From positions 1 through 29,938 of the forward strand of contig JBDNYM010000025.1 in NCBI GenBank assembly GCA_047722305.1: a stretch of 29,938 bases of DNA, given 5' to 3'. A program made the position numbers and the translations under genes. This document shows positions 10,201-18,700 of this stretch, piece by piece. Under the pieces are notes generated by a model. That model did no database searches and had not been told where the DNA came from. It saw only the letters and a program-made list of their open reading frames with translations. The stretch is from JAKVJE01 sp047722305. GTDB taxonomy: Bacteria; Actinomycetota; Actinomycetes; Actinomycetales; Microbacteriaceae. Each line of letters begins with the position of its first letter. The first letter of the stretch is position 1.

Positions 10201-12932
10201 CCCAGAAGCCGGCGATCGTCGTCCCCAACCAGTTGGTCGAGCAGTTCACCCGGGAGTTCAAGCAGATCTACCCTGCCGCCCGGGTGCTGACCGCGTCCTC
10301 AGACGATGTGCGCACCTCAGCCGACTCGACCAAGGACCGGCGTCGCCTGTTCGTGGCCAAGGCGGCCATGGGCGACTGGGATGCGATCATCATCACCCAG
10401 TCGGCGTTCGGCATGATCCAGGTGGGCGACCACAAGCGCGAATACCTGGAGCGGCGGGTGGAGGAGCACCGGCAGGTGCTCGAGGCGGCCAAGACCTCGG
10501 AACTGTCCAAACAGTCCACGAAACGCATGGAGGACCGGCTCGCCAAGGCGGAGGAGAGTCTGAAGAAGCTCATCGACCATCCGCTCGACCCGGCCCTGTC
10601 GTTCGAGAGGACCGGCATCGACTACTTGTTCGTCGACGAGGCCCACGGGTACAAGAACCTGGAGGTGCAGACCAACATCGACGACCTGGCGTGCCAGGGA
10701 TCGAAGAAGGCCGAAGACCTCAACATGAAGCTCTGGTACCTGCGCGACGTGCAGGGCCGGTCGAAGGTCGCCACCCTGGCGACCGCCACCCCGGTGGCCA
10801 ACAACATGGTCGAGATGTACACGATGCTGCGCTACCTCTCCCCCGCCCTGCTGGAAGCAGCACAGGTGGACAACCCGTCGGAGTGGGCGCGGCAGTTCAC
10901 TGACCAGGAGACGGTCATCGAGCAGGACGGGTCTGGCGGGTTCAAGCAGAAGCTGCGCACCACCCGGTTCGTGAACCTGCCGGAGCTGCTGAAGATGTGG
11001 CAGACGGTGGGTGACACGAAGCGCACCGCGGATCTCGGCCTCGACTTGCCGCTACTGAAGATGAACTCGGACGGGGTCCGGGCACCTCAGATCATGCGGG
11101 CACAGCCCACCGAGGCGCAGGACCGTGCTGTCGGGGATCTCGCCCGGCGCGCTGACCTCATCAAGTCCGCCCATGTCGACCCCAAGGACGACAACATCCT
11201 GAAGATCTTCTCCGAGGGCCGCTCCTGGGCGTTGGACCCGCGACTGATGGACCCCACCGCGACCCCGGCGCCGGGCGAGGTGACCAAGATCGACGCGGCC
11301 GCGCAGACCATCCATGACCTCTGGGCTGAGCACAAGGACCAGGTGTTCACCGACCCGGCCGGCGCCCCGCAGCCGATCACGGGCGGGCTGCAACTGGTGT
11401 TCTGCAACCGGGGCACCCCGACGAAGAACGACGGGTCCTGGAACGCCTACGACGCCCTCCGGGACAAGCTGGTCGCCCTCGGGGTGCCCGCCAGCCAGGT
11501 GCGGTTCGTACATGAGGCGGCCACCGACGAGGACAAGGCCCGCCTTTTCCAGGCCGCCCGTGCCGGGGAGATCGCGGTGCTGATCGGGTCGACCGACAAG
11601 ATGGGCACCGGCGTGAACGTGCAGCAGCGGGCCGTCGCCCTGCACCACCTGGACTGCCCATGGCGGCCGGCCGACATCACCCAGCGGGAGGGCCGGATCA
11701 TCCGGCAGGGCAACCAGAACCCGGAGGTGCAGGTCTACCGGTGGGTCACCGCCGGCAGCTTCGACGGGTTCATGTGGGAGTCGGTCTCCCGGAAAGCGAA
11801 GTTCATCGGGCAGGTCACCCACGGCCAGCTCGATGTGCGCGAGCTCGACGACGAGGGGGCCGAGTCGGCGAGCTTCGCAGCGGTGGCGGCGATCGCCGCC
11901 GGCGACATGCGAATCATGGACAAGATGCGCCTGGACCAGCAGATCAAGAAGCTCGATCGGCAGGGGAAAGCGTTCAACCGCAACCTCACCGCCCTGGACG
12001 GGCAGATCACCGCCGCCAAACAGACCATCAGCGACGCCCAGATGCACCTGTCCTGCCTCAAAACGGTGAGCCAGCAACTGGAAGCCAAGCCGATCACCGG
12101 GCCCTTGACCGTCGAGGTCGTCGACGAGCGGCCCGGGTATCTGCGCGGCACGGTGAATGGTGACCACGTGCCCGACCTGCGCGGGTACGTACGTGACACC
12201 GACTGGAAGACGGTGGGCGCCACGGTGCGCGGCTATCTGACGTCATGCCTGACCCACACCAAGCTGCAACATCTCGCCGCCCAGCACGCCTGGGATGCCT
12301 CCGAGCCGTGGCCGTTGGAGACCTGCACGGGGTTCCGCATCAACGGGATCGAGTTCCGGGCCGAGCTGTACCGGCCCGTCACCGGAGGCACGATCCCCAG
12401 GGTCCGGGTGTCCGCCACCGACTCGCTGCGCCACTCCGGGTACCTCTGGGACCGTGCCGACCACGACCTGTCTCGCACCGAGTTCCAGGTGCCGACACTG
12501 CTCGGAGACAAGACCAGCGACGAGGTGATCGGGGCACGCATCCAAACCTTGGTCGCCAAGCTCGCCGATTATGAGCCGATGTTTCGCCGGCAGCTCGTCG
12601 ACCAGGCCGAACAGCTCAATCTCTTCGAACAGCAGCGCGCCGAAACCTGGCCCGACACCGCCAAACGCGACGAGCTGGTCGCACAGCGGGAGGCTCTGAT
12701 ACGGGACATGACCGGCGAGACCGAAGCCCCTGCCGCCACGACAGAGGCAAGCGAGAACGCCGAGCAGACGGATCCCACTGTCCCAACCCGGGGGCCGGCC
12801 CATACTCCAACGGTCGACCAGGCCTCGGCCGCGCCGGCACGCGGCCAGGACTTCCTGCATGAGCATGTGCAATTCGTGACGGTCCGCGACGGTTTCCAGA
12901 AGTCGCACAGCATGGGCGCAGGCCCGCGGTGA
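7236..12932 (+). CDS. Giant N6-adenine methyltransferase-like/SNF2-type helicase protein
   Basis: The ATG at 7236 is taken as start because TTGGAAG sits at proper spacing and the frame before it looks non-coding; the protein is 1898 residues. After an acidic, low-complexity N-terminus, a methyltransferase-like domain shows SAM motif I (VLEPGCGMGGFF, about 8040-8075) and GNVPFGD (about 8226-8246) in place of the catalytic NPPY/F. Further on, helicase motifs appear: GAGKT (about 10141-10155), DEAH (10635-10646), ATATPVANN, and C-terminal VQQRAVALHHLDCPWRP plus QREGRIIRQGNQN. The combination resembles the DarB-like antirestriction proteins of phage P1 and large helicase-methylases on mobile elements. 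Its probable job is protecting incoming DNA from restriction or remodelling DNA during transfer. The first motif IV residue is not the usual pattern (NVPF), so methylation activity is uncertain. Confidence 0.85.
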   Translation: MARRKHQTRPDDGEQLAFDLWGEDDDLSTNTTAAQGELVGADEPEVTFQRAELHFGADGITAQPLPETDDPHGAAPERVPFTRPATVQAPPQVVPAELEIPSAQRARAAALPTVRGTVRQAEIGPVEPETATVRERAPHGPAAEAAPVAPAGVLNTDRLHGGVAARVQAGLEAARLLHTLEASGRTPTDTERTVLAHFPGWGATPQLFDEDDPRFAAQRAELKDLWSEREWKAARRTILNAHYTDPAYVRAVWDGLAATGFTPGDGVDVLEPGCGMGGFFDQAPAGVRMHGVELDGVTARLARVLHPAAEVRNESFADTRLTGDGYDAVIGNVPFGDFTLYDPAYNKGGHSIHNHFILKALRMTKPGGVVAVITSRYTLDSESPAARQEMAAYGQLLGAVRMPARAHRAFAGTDVVTDVLLLRRYRDGETPDPDATWVTASEHDVGGQRLVVNDWIFEHQAHAVLGTLTSRKGRFGPEVTVAGESDPEMIGDQLSDALTGMAARALEDGSRWETAGQIVRDIPVEANRSHDSSTLIGHLGVNPDGSLWAQGIGGRQEVPATGATAKELRGLVKLRDAAETVLDLEAATTGDSTDLDAARRRLNRTYDAYQAQFGAINRFEERWRKPKNPDDEDAYRRVYPKAIRMFRDDPAAATVLALEDFNEETKVAAKAPVFTRRVLQAPPAPASHTEDIKEALWVSLDQQGSVDLPIIARMRGVSDEDARRELGDLVFPDPEADGKLVTREEYLSGNVRAKRKVAIAAADGHPEYRHGADVLREVLPQELGPAEIQVKPGAVWVPLEDTRAWVEQALGAENVVLERVDGRYKAKQTGRRNPAVAGRWAVHSAQSSISPVPVIEKVLNAEKLKVTYTVKDRDGEHTFVDQEATDTLAARAEKLTDDFQTWLWSDKDRAERLQERYNDLFNGIRLREYPPTARRMPGLTRTFTPRPHQWEAVNRIVSQQAVGLFHEVGAGKTAEMAMGAMELRRLGMAQKPAIVVPNQLVEQFTREFKQIYPAARVLTASSDDVRTSADSTKDRRRLFVAKAAMGDWDAIIITQSAFGMIQVGDHKREYLERRVEEHRQVLEAAKTSELSKQSTKRMEDRLAKAEESLKKLIDHPLDPALSFERTGIDYLFVDEAHGYKNLEVQTNIDDLACQGSKKAEDLNMKLWYLRDVQGRSKVATLATATPVANNMVEMYTMLRYLSPALLEAAQVDNPSEWARQFTDQETVIEQDGSGGFKQKLRTTRFVNLPELLKMWQTVGDTKRTADLGLDLPLLKMNSDGVRAPQIMRAQPTEAQDRAVGDLARRADLIKSAHVDPKDDNILKIFSEGRSWALDPRLMDPTATPAPGEVTKIDAAAQTIHDLWAEHKDQVFTDPAGAPQPITGGLQLVFCNRGTPTKNDGSWNAYDALRDKLVALGVPASQVRFVHEAATDEDKARLFQAARAGEIAVLIGSTDKMGTGVNVQQRAVALHHLDCPWRPADITQREGRIIRQGNQNPEVQVYRWVTAGSFDGFMWESVSRKAKFIGQVTHGQLDVRELDDEGAESASFAAVAAIAAGDMRIMDKMRLDQQIKKLDRQGKAFNRNLTALDGQITAAKQTISDAQMHLSCLKTVSQQLEAKPITGPLTVEVVDERPGYLRGTVNGDHVPDLRGYVRDTDWKTVGATVRGYLTSCLTHTKLQHLAAQHAWDASEPWPLETCTGFRINGIEFRAELYRPVTGGTIPRVRVSATDSLRHSGYLWDRADHDLSRTEFQVPTLLGDKTSDEVIGARIQTLVAKLADYEPMFRRQLVDQAEQLNLFEQQRAETWPDTAKRDELVAQREALIRDMTGETEAPAATTEASENAEQTDPTVPTRGPAHTPTVDQASAAPARGQDFLHEHVQFVTVRDGFQKSHSMGAGPR

Positions 12933-13062
12933 AGTCCTACGCCGAGTTCCGTCCTTATCGACGTCGGCACGGAGGTGTCCTTCACCTCGGGGCAGTCGGT
13001 CAAGAGAATGATTGGGAAGAATTCGTGGACAAGTAGCATTGATTCTGATGAGAGGAGGAGAC
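12933..13062 (+). other. Short intergenic stretch with a hairpin and a 35-codon open frame
   Basis: GAGGTG (12972-12977) pairs with CACCTC (12983-12988) over a 5-base loop, a possible terminator without a T-run. A GTG frame at 12929-13036 would encode 35 residues ending WEEFVDK; it overlaps the helicase stop and could be the relic of a longer C-terminus in another frame. I do not call it a gene. Confidence 0.35.
13012..13039 (+). promoter_or_regulatory. Candidate promoter of the nucleotidyltransferase pair
   Basis: TTGGGA (13012-13017) and TAGCAT (13034-13039) are separated by 16 bases. They lie just before the GAGGAGG ribosome site of the next gene. The match is fair only. Confidence 0.35.
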
Positions 13063-13443
13063 ATGCACACGTGGTCGACTCAAACAGTTCATTCTGCTCG
13101 CTACACGAACCCGAGTGGTCACGGCTTGTTCTCCTTCGAGCTGCATCGCCGGGCCGCGCTCCAACTGCTCCGTGACAGTGGTGCTGCTCGTGCGGCCGCA
13201 TTGAGGAAGCTTCCCCTGATCCGCGGCAACGTGCGCGGAGAACTCGGCGCCCGCTGGATGGACGAGTGGGATCGGCTTCTGCACACCGGCACCGATACCG
13301 AAATCCTCGACACGATTCTGGGACATGGTGAATGGGCCGATGACATGCGTCAGGTCAGTCCTCTCGTGTTCGCTCTCACCGGCGCAGACCGGACGCAGGC
13401 GCTTTCCACAGTGAGGAGTCTGCGTGAAGCGCGAGCAGCTTGA
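13063..13443 (+). CDS. Hypothetical protein, first gene of a nucleotidyltransferase pair (possible antitoxin)
   Basis: The start ATG at 13063 has an excellent GAGGAGG upstream; the in-frame ATG 17 codons earlier lacks one. The 126-residue product is helical, with a basic first half (HRRAALQLLRDSGAARAAALRKL) and a D/E-rich middle, and no motif I recognise. It overlaps the next gene by 20 bases, so the two are translationally coupled. Small first genes coupled to nucleotidyltransferase-fold genes often act as antitoxins (MenA or AbiEi style). That is an inference from order only; this protein shows no winged-helix signature I can point to. Confidence 0.6.
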   Translation: MHTWSTQTVHSARYTNPSGHGLFSFELHRRAALQLLRDSGAARAAALRKLPLIRGNVRGELGARWMDEWDRLLHTGTDTEILDTILGHGEWADDMRQVSPLVFALTGADRTQALSTVRSLREARAA

Positions 13444-14062
13444 ACATCTGATCCGCGCATCCACTGAAATCATCGGACAAGACTCGATCTACGTGTTCGG
13501 CTCTCAGGCGATCCTGGGCACCTGGGATGAGGACGAGCTTCCTACAGCGGCGACGCTCTCGCGTGAAGCCGATCTGGCAGCAACACGGCGTTCTGACTCG
13601 GACATCGAACGAGATCGAATCGAAGCGCACCTGGGTGAGGGATCCACGTTCGATGCGACGTATGGCTTTCATGCAGATGGGGAGACCGACGAGCTACCGA
13701 TCCTGCCGGATGACTGGCGGACTCGGCTGGTTCCGATCAAGAACGCCAACACCGCTGGGCGCACCGGGTACTGCCTCGATCCCTACGACCTCTGCGTTGC
13801 CAAGCTCGCCGCCAACCGGGAAAAAGACCGCGTGTTCGTCAAGGCGCTCATCGAGGACGGCAAGATCCAGCCAGACAAACTGATCCGCAGAATCAAGGCG
13901 GTTCGCCAAGATCGTCTCAACGACGAACACAAACACATCGCACAGACGTTTGTCGCCGCTGTTGCGAGTGACCGGGACCGTGCGGCACAAGCCCAGGTCA
14001 GTCCTCCCGCAACACCTCCTCCCCCTCCACTGGGAAGACATCCACACGGCCCTTCGATGTGA
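13424..14062 (+). CDS. Nucleotidyltransferase-fold protein, DUF6036-like (possible toxin)
   Basis: GTG at 13424, preceded by GAGGAG, starts a 212-residue protein. Near its N-terminus IYVFGSQAIL matches the GS motif of the nucleotidyltransferase fold. READLA follows about 25 residues later at the place where these enzymes carry their D/ExD metal ligands; here the pair reads E-A-D. TGYCLDPYDLCVAKLAANREKD is typical of DUF6036/AbiEii-type proteins, where the DLxxxKLxAxRxKD element follows the core. The last 25 residues (poly-Pro, GRHPHGPSM) look unlike the family, so the 3' end may be altered. A toxin or abortive-infection role with the preceding gene is likely but not shown. Confidence 0.65.
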   Translation: MKREQLEHLIRASTEIIGQDSIYVFGSQAILGTWDEDELPTAATLSREADLAATRRSDSDIERDRIEAHLGEGSTFDATYGFHADGETDELPILPDDWRTRLVPIKNANTAGRTGYCLDPYDLCVAKLAANREKDRVFVKALIEDGKIQPDKLIRRIKAVRQDRLNDEHKHIAQTFVAAVASDRDRAAQAQVSPPATPPPPPLGRHPHGPSM

Positions 14063-14280
14063 CCCGGGCGGCCTCGGACGAGTCCCACCGTCCGTTTTTC
14101 GCGCCGGTCAGCAGGTTCTGCGCGACCCCACCGCAACAGGATGGGTCAGAGCCGGTTCGTTACTGACGCAGCTTCCGTGAGCCTGGTCGCCGCAATCTGC
14201 CCGCCGAGCGCGCCGGCGGGGCTGGGTTGTGGCCCGGTCCAGGGTCGGCGCCGTCCCCGGCGCTGGCGCACAGTAGAGCG
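14063..14280. other. Intergenic region between converging genes, with a hairpin
   Basis: No gene is seen. CCCGCCG (14200-14206) pairs with CGGCGGG (14214-14220); this may terminate transcription from both the nucleotidyltransferase gene and the original relaxase gene. Confidence 0.45.
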
Positions 14281-14317
14281 CTACTTCACGCTCTGAGCGC
14301 GTTTCTGGTTGGGCATG
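14281..14317 (-). pseudogene. traA: Displaced 3' end of the relaxase gene
   Basis: On the minus strand this piece reads ATG CCC AAC CAG and so on, ending QKRAQSVK and TAG. If the IS30-family element (14321-15805) and one copy of its GCC duplication are removed, the upstream relaxase frame runs directly into it as PGQ-AMPNQKRAQSVK with no shift. It is therefore the original C-terminus of the relaxase, now cut off from its start. Confidence 0.8.
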
Positions 14318-14320
14318 GCC
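14318..14320. repeat. Left target-site duplication of the IS30-family element
   Basis: GCC directly next to the left inverted repeat. The same GCC stands at 15806-15808, directly next to the right repeat. A 2-3 bp duplication is normal for the IS30 family. Confidence 0.7.
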
Positions 14321-14348
14321 GGCAGGTTCAGGGGGTCGATGCAACACC
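14321..14348 (+). repeat. Left terminal inverted repeat of the IS30-family element
   Basis: This pairs with 15778-15805 read on the other strand. The innermost bases GGTCG..GCAACACC are shared. Confidence 0.75.
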
Positions 14349-15761
14349 GGCCTGTGGTGGGGAGGATAGCTGCTCCTGGTAGACCTCGGCAGGAGTTCGC
14401 CATCCGAGGACCTTGCGAGGTCGTTCGTTGAGGGTGACGGCGATGGCTGCAACCTCCTCGGCGGACCATCGCGATAGGTCGGTTCCCTTGGGGAAGTACT
14501 GGCGCAACAGGCCGTTGGTGTTCTCGTTGCTCGGACGCTGCCATGGTGAGTGTGGATCGCAGAAGTAGACCGCGACGCCGGCGTCGATCTTGAGCTGGAC
14601 GTGCTGGGCCATCTCCCCGCCCTGGTCCCAGGTCAGCGATCGGCGCAGCTGCTCGGGCAGGTCGCCCAGCTGGGCGGTGATCGCGTCCCGGACGGCCTGA
14701 GCGCCATGACCCGCCAGGGGTGGCCCGTTCTTGACGTACGGGACCTCGCCGAAGCCCTCCATCCTGGGCAGGTGCAGCAGCATCGTGTACCGGCTGGTGC
14801 GCTCCACAAGCGTCCCGATCGCTGACTTGTCCAGCCCGATGATCAGGTCGCCCTCCCAGTGACCGGGTACCGCCCGGTCGCCAGCCTCGGCGGGACGTTG
14901 GGAGATCTTGACCTCGTCGGTGACGAAGGTGCGGCCGCTGCGGCCAGTCCTGGCGCGTGGCTCGCGCAGCGCCCGCCCGGTACGCAGGCACGCGGTCAGC
15001 TCCCGCTTCAGCGCGCCGCGGCCCTGAACGTACAGCGAGGTGTAGATCGTCTCGTGGCTGATCCGCATGGACTCATCGTCGGGGAAGTCGACCTTGAGCC
15101 GGTTGCTGATCTGCTCTGGGCTCCACGCGGTGCCCCAGCGGCGGTCCTGCCGACGCCCGTGCCGGCGACCGGCCCAGGGCACGTCCGGGCCGGCGATCGG
15201 TCGCCCGTCGGCATCGGTGACCGCCCCGCAGAGCTTGTCCTCCACGTAGGCCCGCAGCTGCGGATTGGTCGCCAACTTCGCAGGTTTGGGCCGCTTCGCG
15301 GCCTGCTGCGCCTTCCACTGCGCCACGCTCGCCCGGTAGACCTGCTTCCCGGCCCGTGTGGCCGCGTTACGGCGCAGCTCCCGTGAGATCGTCCCCGGGT
15401 CCCGCCCGATCGCCCGGGCGATCTCACGCACGCCGCAGCCCTCCACCTTGAGCAGGGCGATCTCCTCCCGTTCGGCGAAGGACAGGTAGCGGCCGGTGGG
15501 CTCTGCCAGACTGATCGGGCTCATCCCGCCAGCGTGGCGAAACCACCGGAACCCCACCGGCGTCGACACGCCGACACACTCCGCCGCCTCCTCCGTCGAG
15601 ACACCGGCGGCAATCAGTCGCCAGAACGCACGCTGCACCGCACGTGAGGGCTCCGGCCGCCCCGGGGAACGCATCGCCGGCCGCAACGCCCGGTCCGCTC
15701 CCCACTGTCGACGAGCACCCGCCGGCCGCTGGGGCCACGGCTTCCTGGAACTACCCAACAC
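14328..15761 (-). CDS. IS30-family transposase
   Basis: Residues near 60-100 form a helix-turn-helix (YLSFAEREEIALL...VREIARAIGRDPGTISRELRRN), the standard IS30 N-terminal DNA-binding part. The DDE catalytic core follows: PGHWEGDLIIG (first D), LTWDQGGEM (second D), and HSPWQRPSNENTNGLLRQYFPKG with the E in NEN. The C-terminus RPRKVLGWRTPAEVY is typical. The frame is open far upstream, but the start must lie inside the element. GTG at 15761 or TTG at 15758 are best, since GGAGG at 15765-15769 precedes them. From the GTG it has 477 residues, a normal length, so it looks intact and probably active. Its start overlaps the stop that the element provides to the relaxase. Confidence 0.88.
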   Translation of the reverse strand: MLGSSRKPWPQRPAGARRQWGADRALRPAMRSPGRPEPSRAVQRAFWRLIAAGVSTEEAAECVGVSTPVGFRWFRHAGGMSPISLAEPTGRYLSFAEREEIALLKVEGCGVREIARAIGRDPGTISRELRRNAATRAGKQVYRASVAQWKAQQAAKRPKPAKLATNPQLRAYVEDKLCGAVTDADGRPIAGPDVPWAGRRHGRRQDRRWGTAWSPEQISNRLKVDFPDDESMRISHETIYTSLYVQGRGALKRELTACLRTGRALREPRARTGRSGRTFVTDEVKISQRPAEAGDRAVPGHWEGDLIIGLDKSAIGTLVERTSRYTMLLHLPRMEGFGEVPYVKNGPPLAGHGAQAVRDAITAQLGDLPEQLRRSLTWDQGGEMAQHVQLKIDAGVAVYFCDPHSPWQRPSNENTNGLLRQYFPKGTDLSRWSAEEVAAIAVTLNERPRKVLGWRTPAEVYQEQLSSPPQAGVASTP

Positions 15762-18700
15762 ACACCTCCGTCGTCGAGGTGTTGCGACGACCACTGGATT
15801 CCGCCGCCTGACCCGGTGCCGGAGTGACCGTATTCGGGGTGGTCGGGTCTTGGATGCGGCCGTTGAGTGTCGCGCAGTATTCCTCGGCGACCTGGGCGGC
15901 GGCTCGGTCGTTGCGTTGTGCGCGACTGGCCGCGGACAGGCCCAGGGGCATCCCGGGGCTGGTGATCTGCCACTTGTCCCGGTAGGCGGCGATCGTAACC
16001 GCGGACGTCCGCCACTGTTCTTCCCGGCCCGGTGTCGGGACGCCGAGGTCCACCGCCCACTTCTCGCCGGCTTGGCGGGCGGTGTCGAGAATGAGTTCGG
16101 CGCGCACCTGGATGGCGTGCTCACGCTCGGCCAACGCCCGGACGGTGGCGGGGTCGGCCAGGTGCACATCGCCGGCGGGGTGGATGAGGCCGGCCACCAG
16201 ATGCGCAGGCGATTGGCCCTTCCTGATCCTGGCGGCGATCACCGCGGCCGCGTCCTTCGCTGCGGTGAGGTCCTGTCCGGCTATCCGGGTGAGCGGCCCG
16301 GTGAGTTCCCGTCCGGTGGCGCGGCCATCCCGCAGGGTGGTGAGCAGGGTCGGCCAGGCGGGGCAGGCCCGGAGCGTGTCGACGTCGAACCCGCACTCGG
16401 TGAGCAGTGGGGGGAATTCTTCTTCGTTGGCGGCTGACAGGATGCTCTCGTGCTCGGCCGCGACCTGACGGATCGAGGTCAGCCGGTCGAGCTCATCGAC
16501 AATGGTGTCGTGCGCGGCGGCCTTCTGTGAAGTGTTGGCCATGACGCCGCGCAGGACGTCGACGTAGGAGCGCTGGTCGTTGTGGGCGGCGCCCTCGAGG
16601 ACGTCGTCGGGGTCGGTGTCCACGTAGGCGTGGTTTGCTTCTCGGCCGCGGGTCATCCCCACATACAAGGCTCCGCGGGTGACGGTGGCGTCGACGATCA
16701 GGTGGGTGGTGTCCACGGTGCGGCCCTGCGCCCGGTGCACCGTGCAGGCGTAGGCGAGCTCGACATGGTCGCGCACGTACCCCGCCGGCAGCACGCCGGT
16801 GGCGCCGTCGGCGTCTTGCACCCGGAGCCCACCGGTCTTGGTGTGGCCGGTGACCGTGTACTGGGACCCGTTGCGCACCCACGTGTCGCCGACCAGCAGC
16901 CGGCGGTCGTTGAGCCGGGTGATGATCCGGTCCCCGACGTAGGCGGTCTGGTCGTGGTCGATGAGACCGGCCAGCTCCCCCAGTTCGCCCCGTCCGGCCC
17001 GCCACTGCTGTGCGGCCTGGTTCATGGTGATGACGTCCTCGCCGCCGGCGGCAAGCAGCAGGCTTTCCTTTCCCGCCACGGTGTCGGCTTTCCACGCAGC
17101 CAAGGCGGCCTCGATCTGCTCGGTCTTGCCGCCGAAGTGGATGCGGCCCTGCTGTTCGTAGGAGTCGATTGCGGTGGTGTCTCCGTTCCGGAGCGCAATC
17201 GACGCAGTGGCTTCCCAGCCCGCTTTGAACCGGTGGACGGTGCTCAGCGTGGCGGGGTGCGGGATGCGGCGGGTGAGCATCCCGAACGCTCCCCCGGCGT
17301 CCACGGCGGCCAGCTGCTCCTGGTCGCCGACCAGCAGCAGCTTCGCCCCAGCCTCCTGCGCCTGCCGGTTGAGACGGGCCAGGGCGTGGGTGCCGGACAT
17401 GCCGGCCTCGTCGACGATCACGAGCTGCCCCTGGTGGAGCTCGGCGCGTTTGTTGCCGAACTCCAGGTCGGTCAGGTGTTTGACGGTGTTCTCCGTGGGG
17501 ATCTCCAGTTCGTCGGCGAGCACCTGCGCGGCGGCCGCGGACGGGGCGAGCCCGATCACGTATCCTTCCCCGTGCTCGGCCTCCCATTGCCGGCGCAGTT
17601 CCTTGAGCGTCGTGGTCTTCCCCGCGCCTGCAGGGCCGACGAGCACGTCGACGCCCCGCCCCGACGACACGATCTGCTCGACGGCTCCCCGCTGATCAGC
17701 GGAGAGCGGATGCTTCCCTTCCGGGACGGGTGCGGCTGGCAGCACGGTGGCAGTCGGAGCGTCTGTGCGGGCGGCCGCGTTGATGAGCTCATGCTCCTCA
17801 TTCCAGGTCTGCCGCGCCGTGTACAGGTCGCGGGCGGCAGGCTCGAACTCGTTGTCCCCATCCGCAGCGGTGAATCGGCCCGGAACAACCCGGCCCGTCC
17901 GACTGGTGAGCGGCACCGCGCCGGCCACCACCTGGTCGCTCACCTGGGCGAGCACCTGCTCCCGGTCCTCGAACGTGCGGAACGAGATTGGCTCCAGCAC
18001 CCGCTCGGCCGTGGCACGCACGTTCGCCCGCGTCCACGTCGACCGCTCCTGGGCGAGATCCCCCACGGTCTGCTCCACCAGGTGCTCGAGGTCCTCCGGC
18101 CGGAACACGTCGTCATGACGTAGATCGGTCTGCGGGTCGTGGGGCCGGCCCAAGATCCGCTCCACGAACCGGCTCGCGTCGCCGACCTGGTGGCGCGCCT
18201 CCCGCCGCCAGCGGCGCGTCATCGCCGCCAGGCTCTCCCCGTGCTGTTTCGCCTTCCGGGTGCGCAGCGCGGCCGCCGCCCGCCACTTGAGGATCGTTGC
18301 CCGAGACGGGTCATGGCCGTGCTCAGCCCGGTAGGCGGCGACCTGCTTGTCCTTCTCCTCCTCCAAGGCGACCACCCGCTTCGACCACTGGTTGATGAGC
18401 CCCAGCGGGACTCCGTCGATCTCCCACTTCAGGTTCTTCCGATCGGCCCGGAGCTCAGTGAGCGCGTACTGCACCTGGACGGCAGGCGTGTCCCCCAAAT
18501 GCTGCTGGTTCCGCCACGCCCGGAAGGCCTCGGGCCGGGCCGACACCTCCTGGAGACGCCACCGCAACCCGAAACGGGCGGTGAGCTCGTCGCGCAGCGC
18601 AGCATCGTAGGTCTCGCTCAACGCGACCACCCCGGGCATGAGCGTGCCCCGGGAGTCGAGCGTGCGCCACTTCCCATCCCGACTGGTGCGCACCCGGTTG

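Larger units (their letters stand above)
14321..15805 (-). mobile_element. IS30-family insertion sequence, 1485 bp, inserted in the relaxase gene
   Basis: The element has one transposase gene. Its ends are imperfect inverted repeats of 28 bp (14321-14348 and 15778-15805; 20 of 28 positions match, with the inner CGCAACACC/TGCAACACC part best conserved) and it is flanked by GCC on both sides. The insertion lies in the last dozen codons of the relaxase gene. I do not recognise a named IS. Confidence 0.85.

Noticed and set aside
12929..13036. 35-codon frame ending WEEFVDK
   Set aside because: Too short and without a ribosome site; possible relic only.
15762..16169. Upstream extension of the transposase frame to 16169
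   Set aside because: It leaves the IS boundary at 15805 and runs antisense-frame through the relaxase gene; the start must be inside the element.
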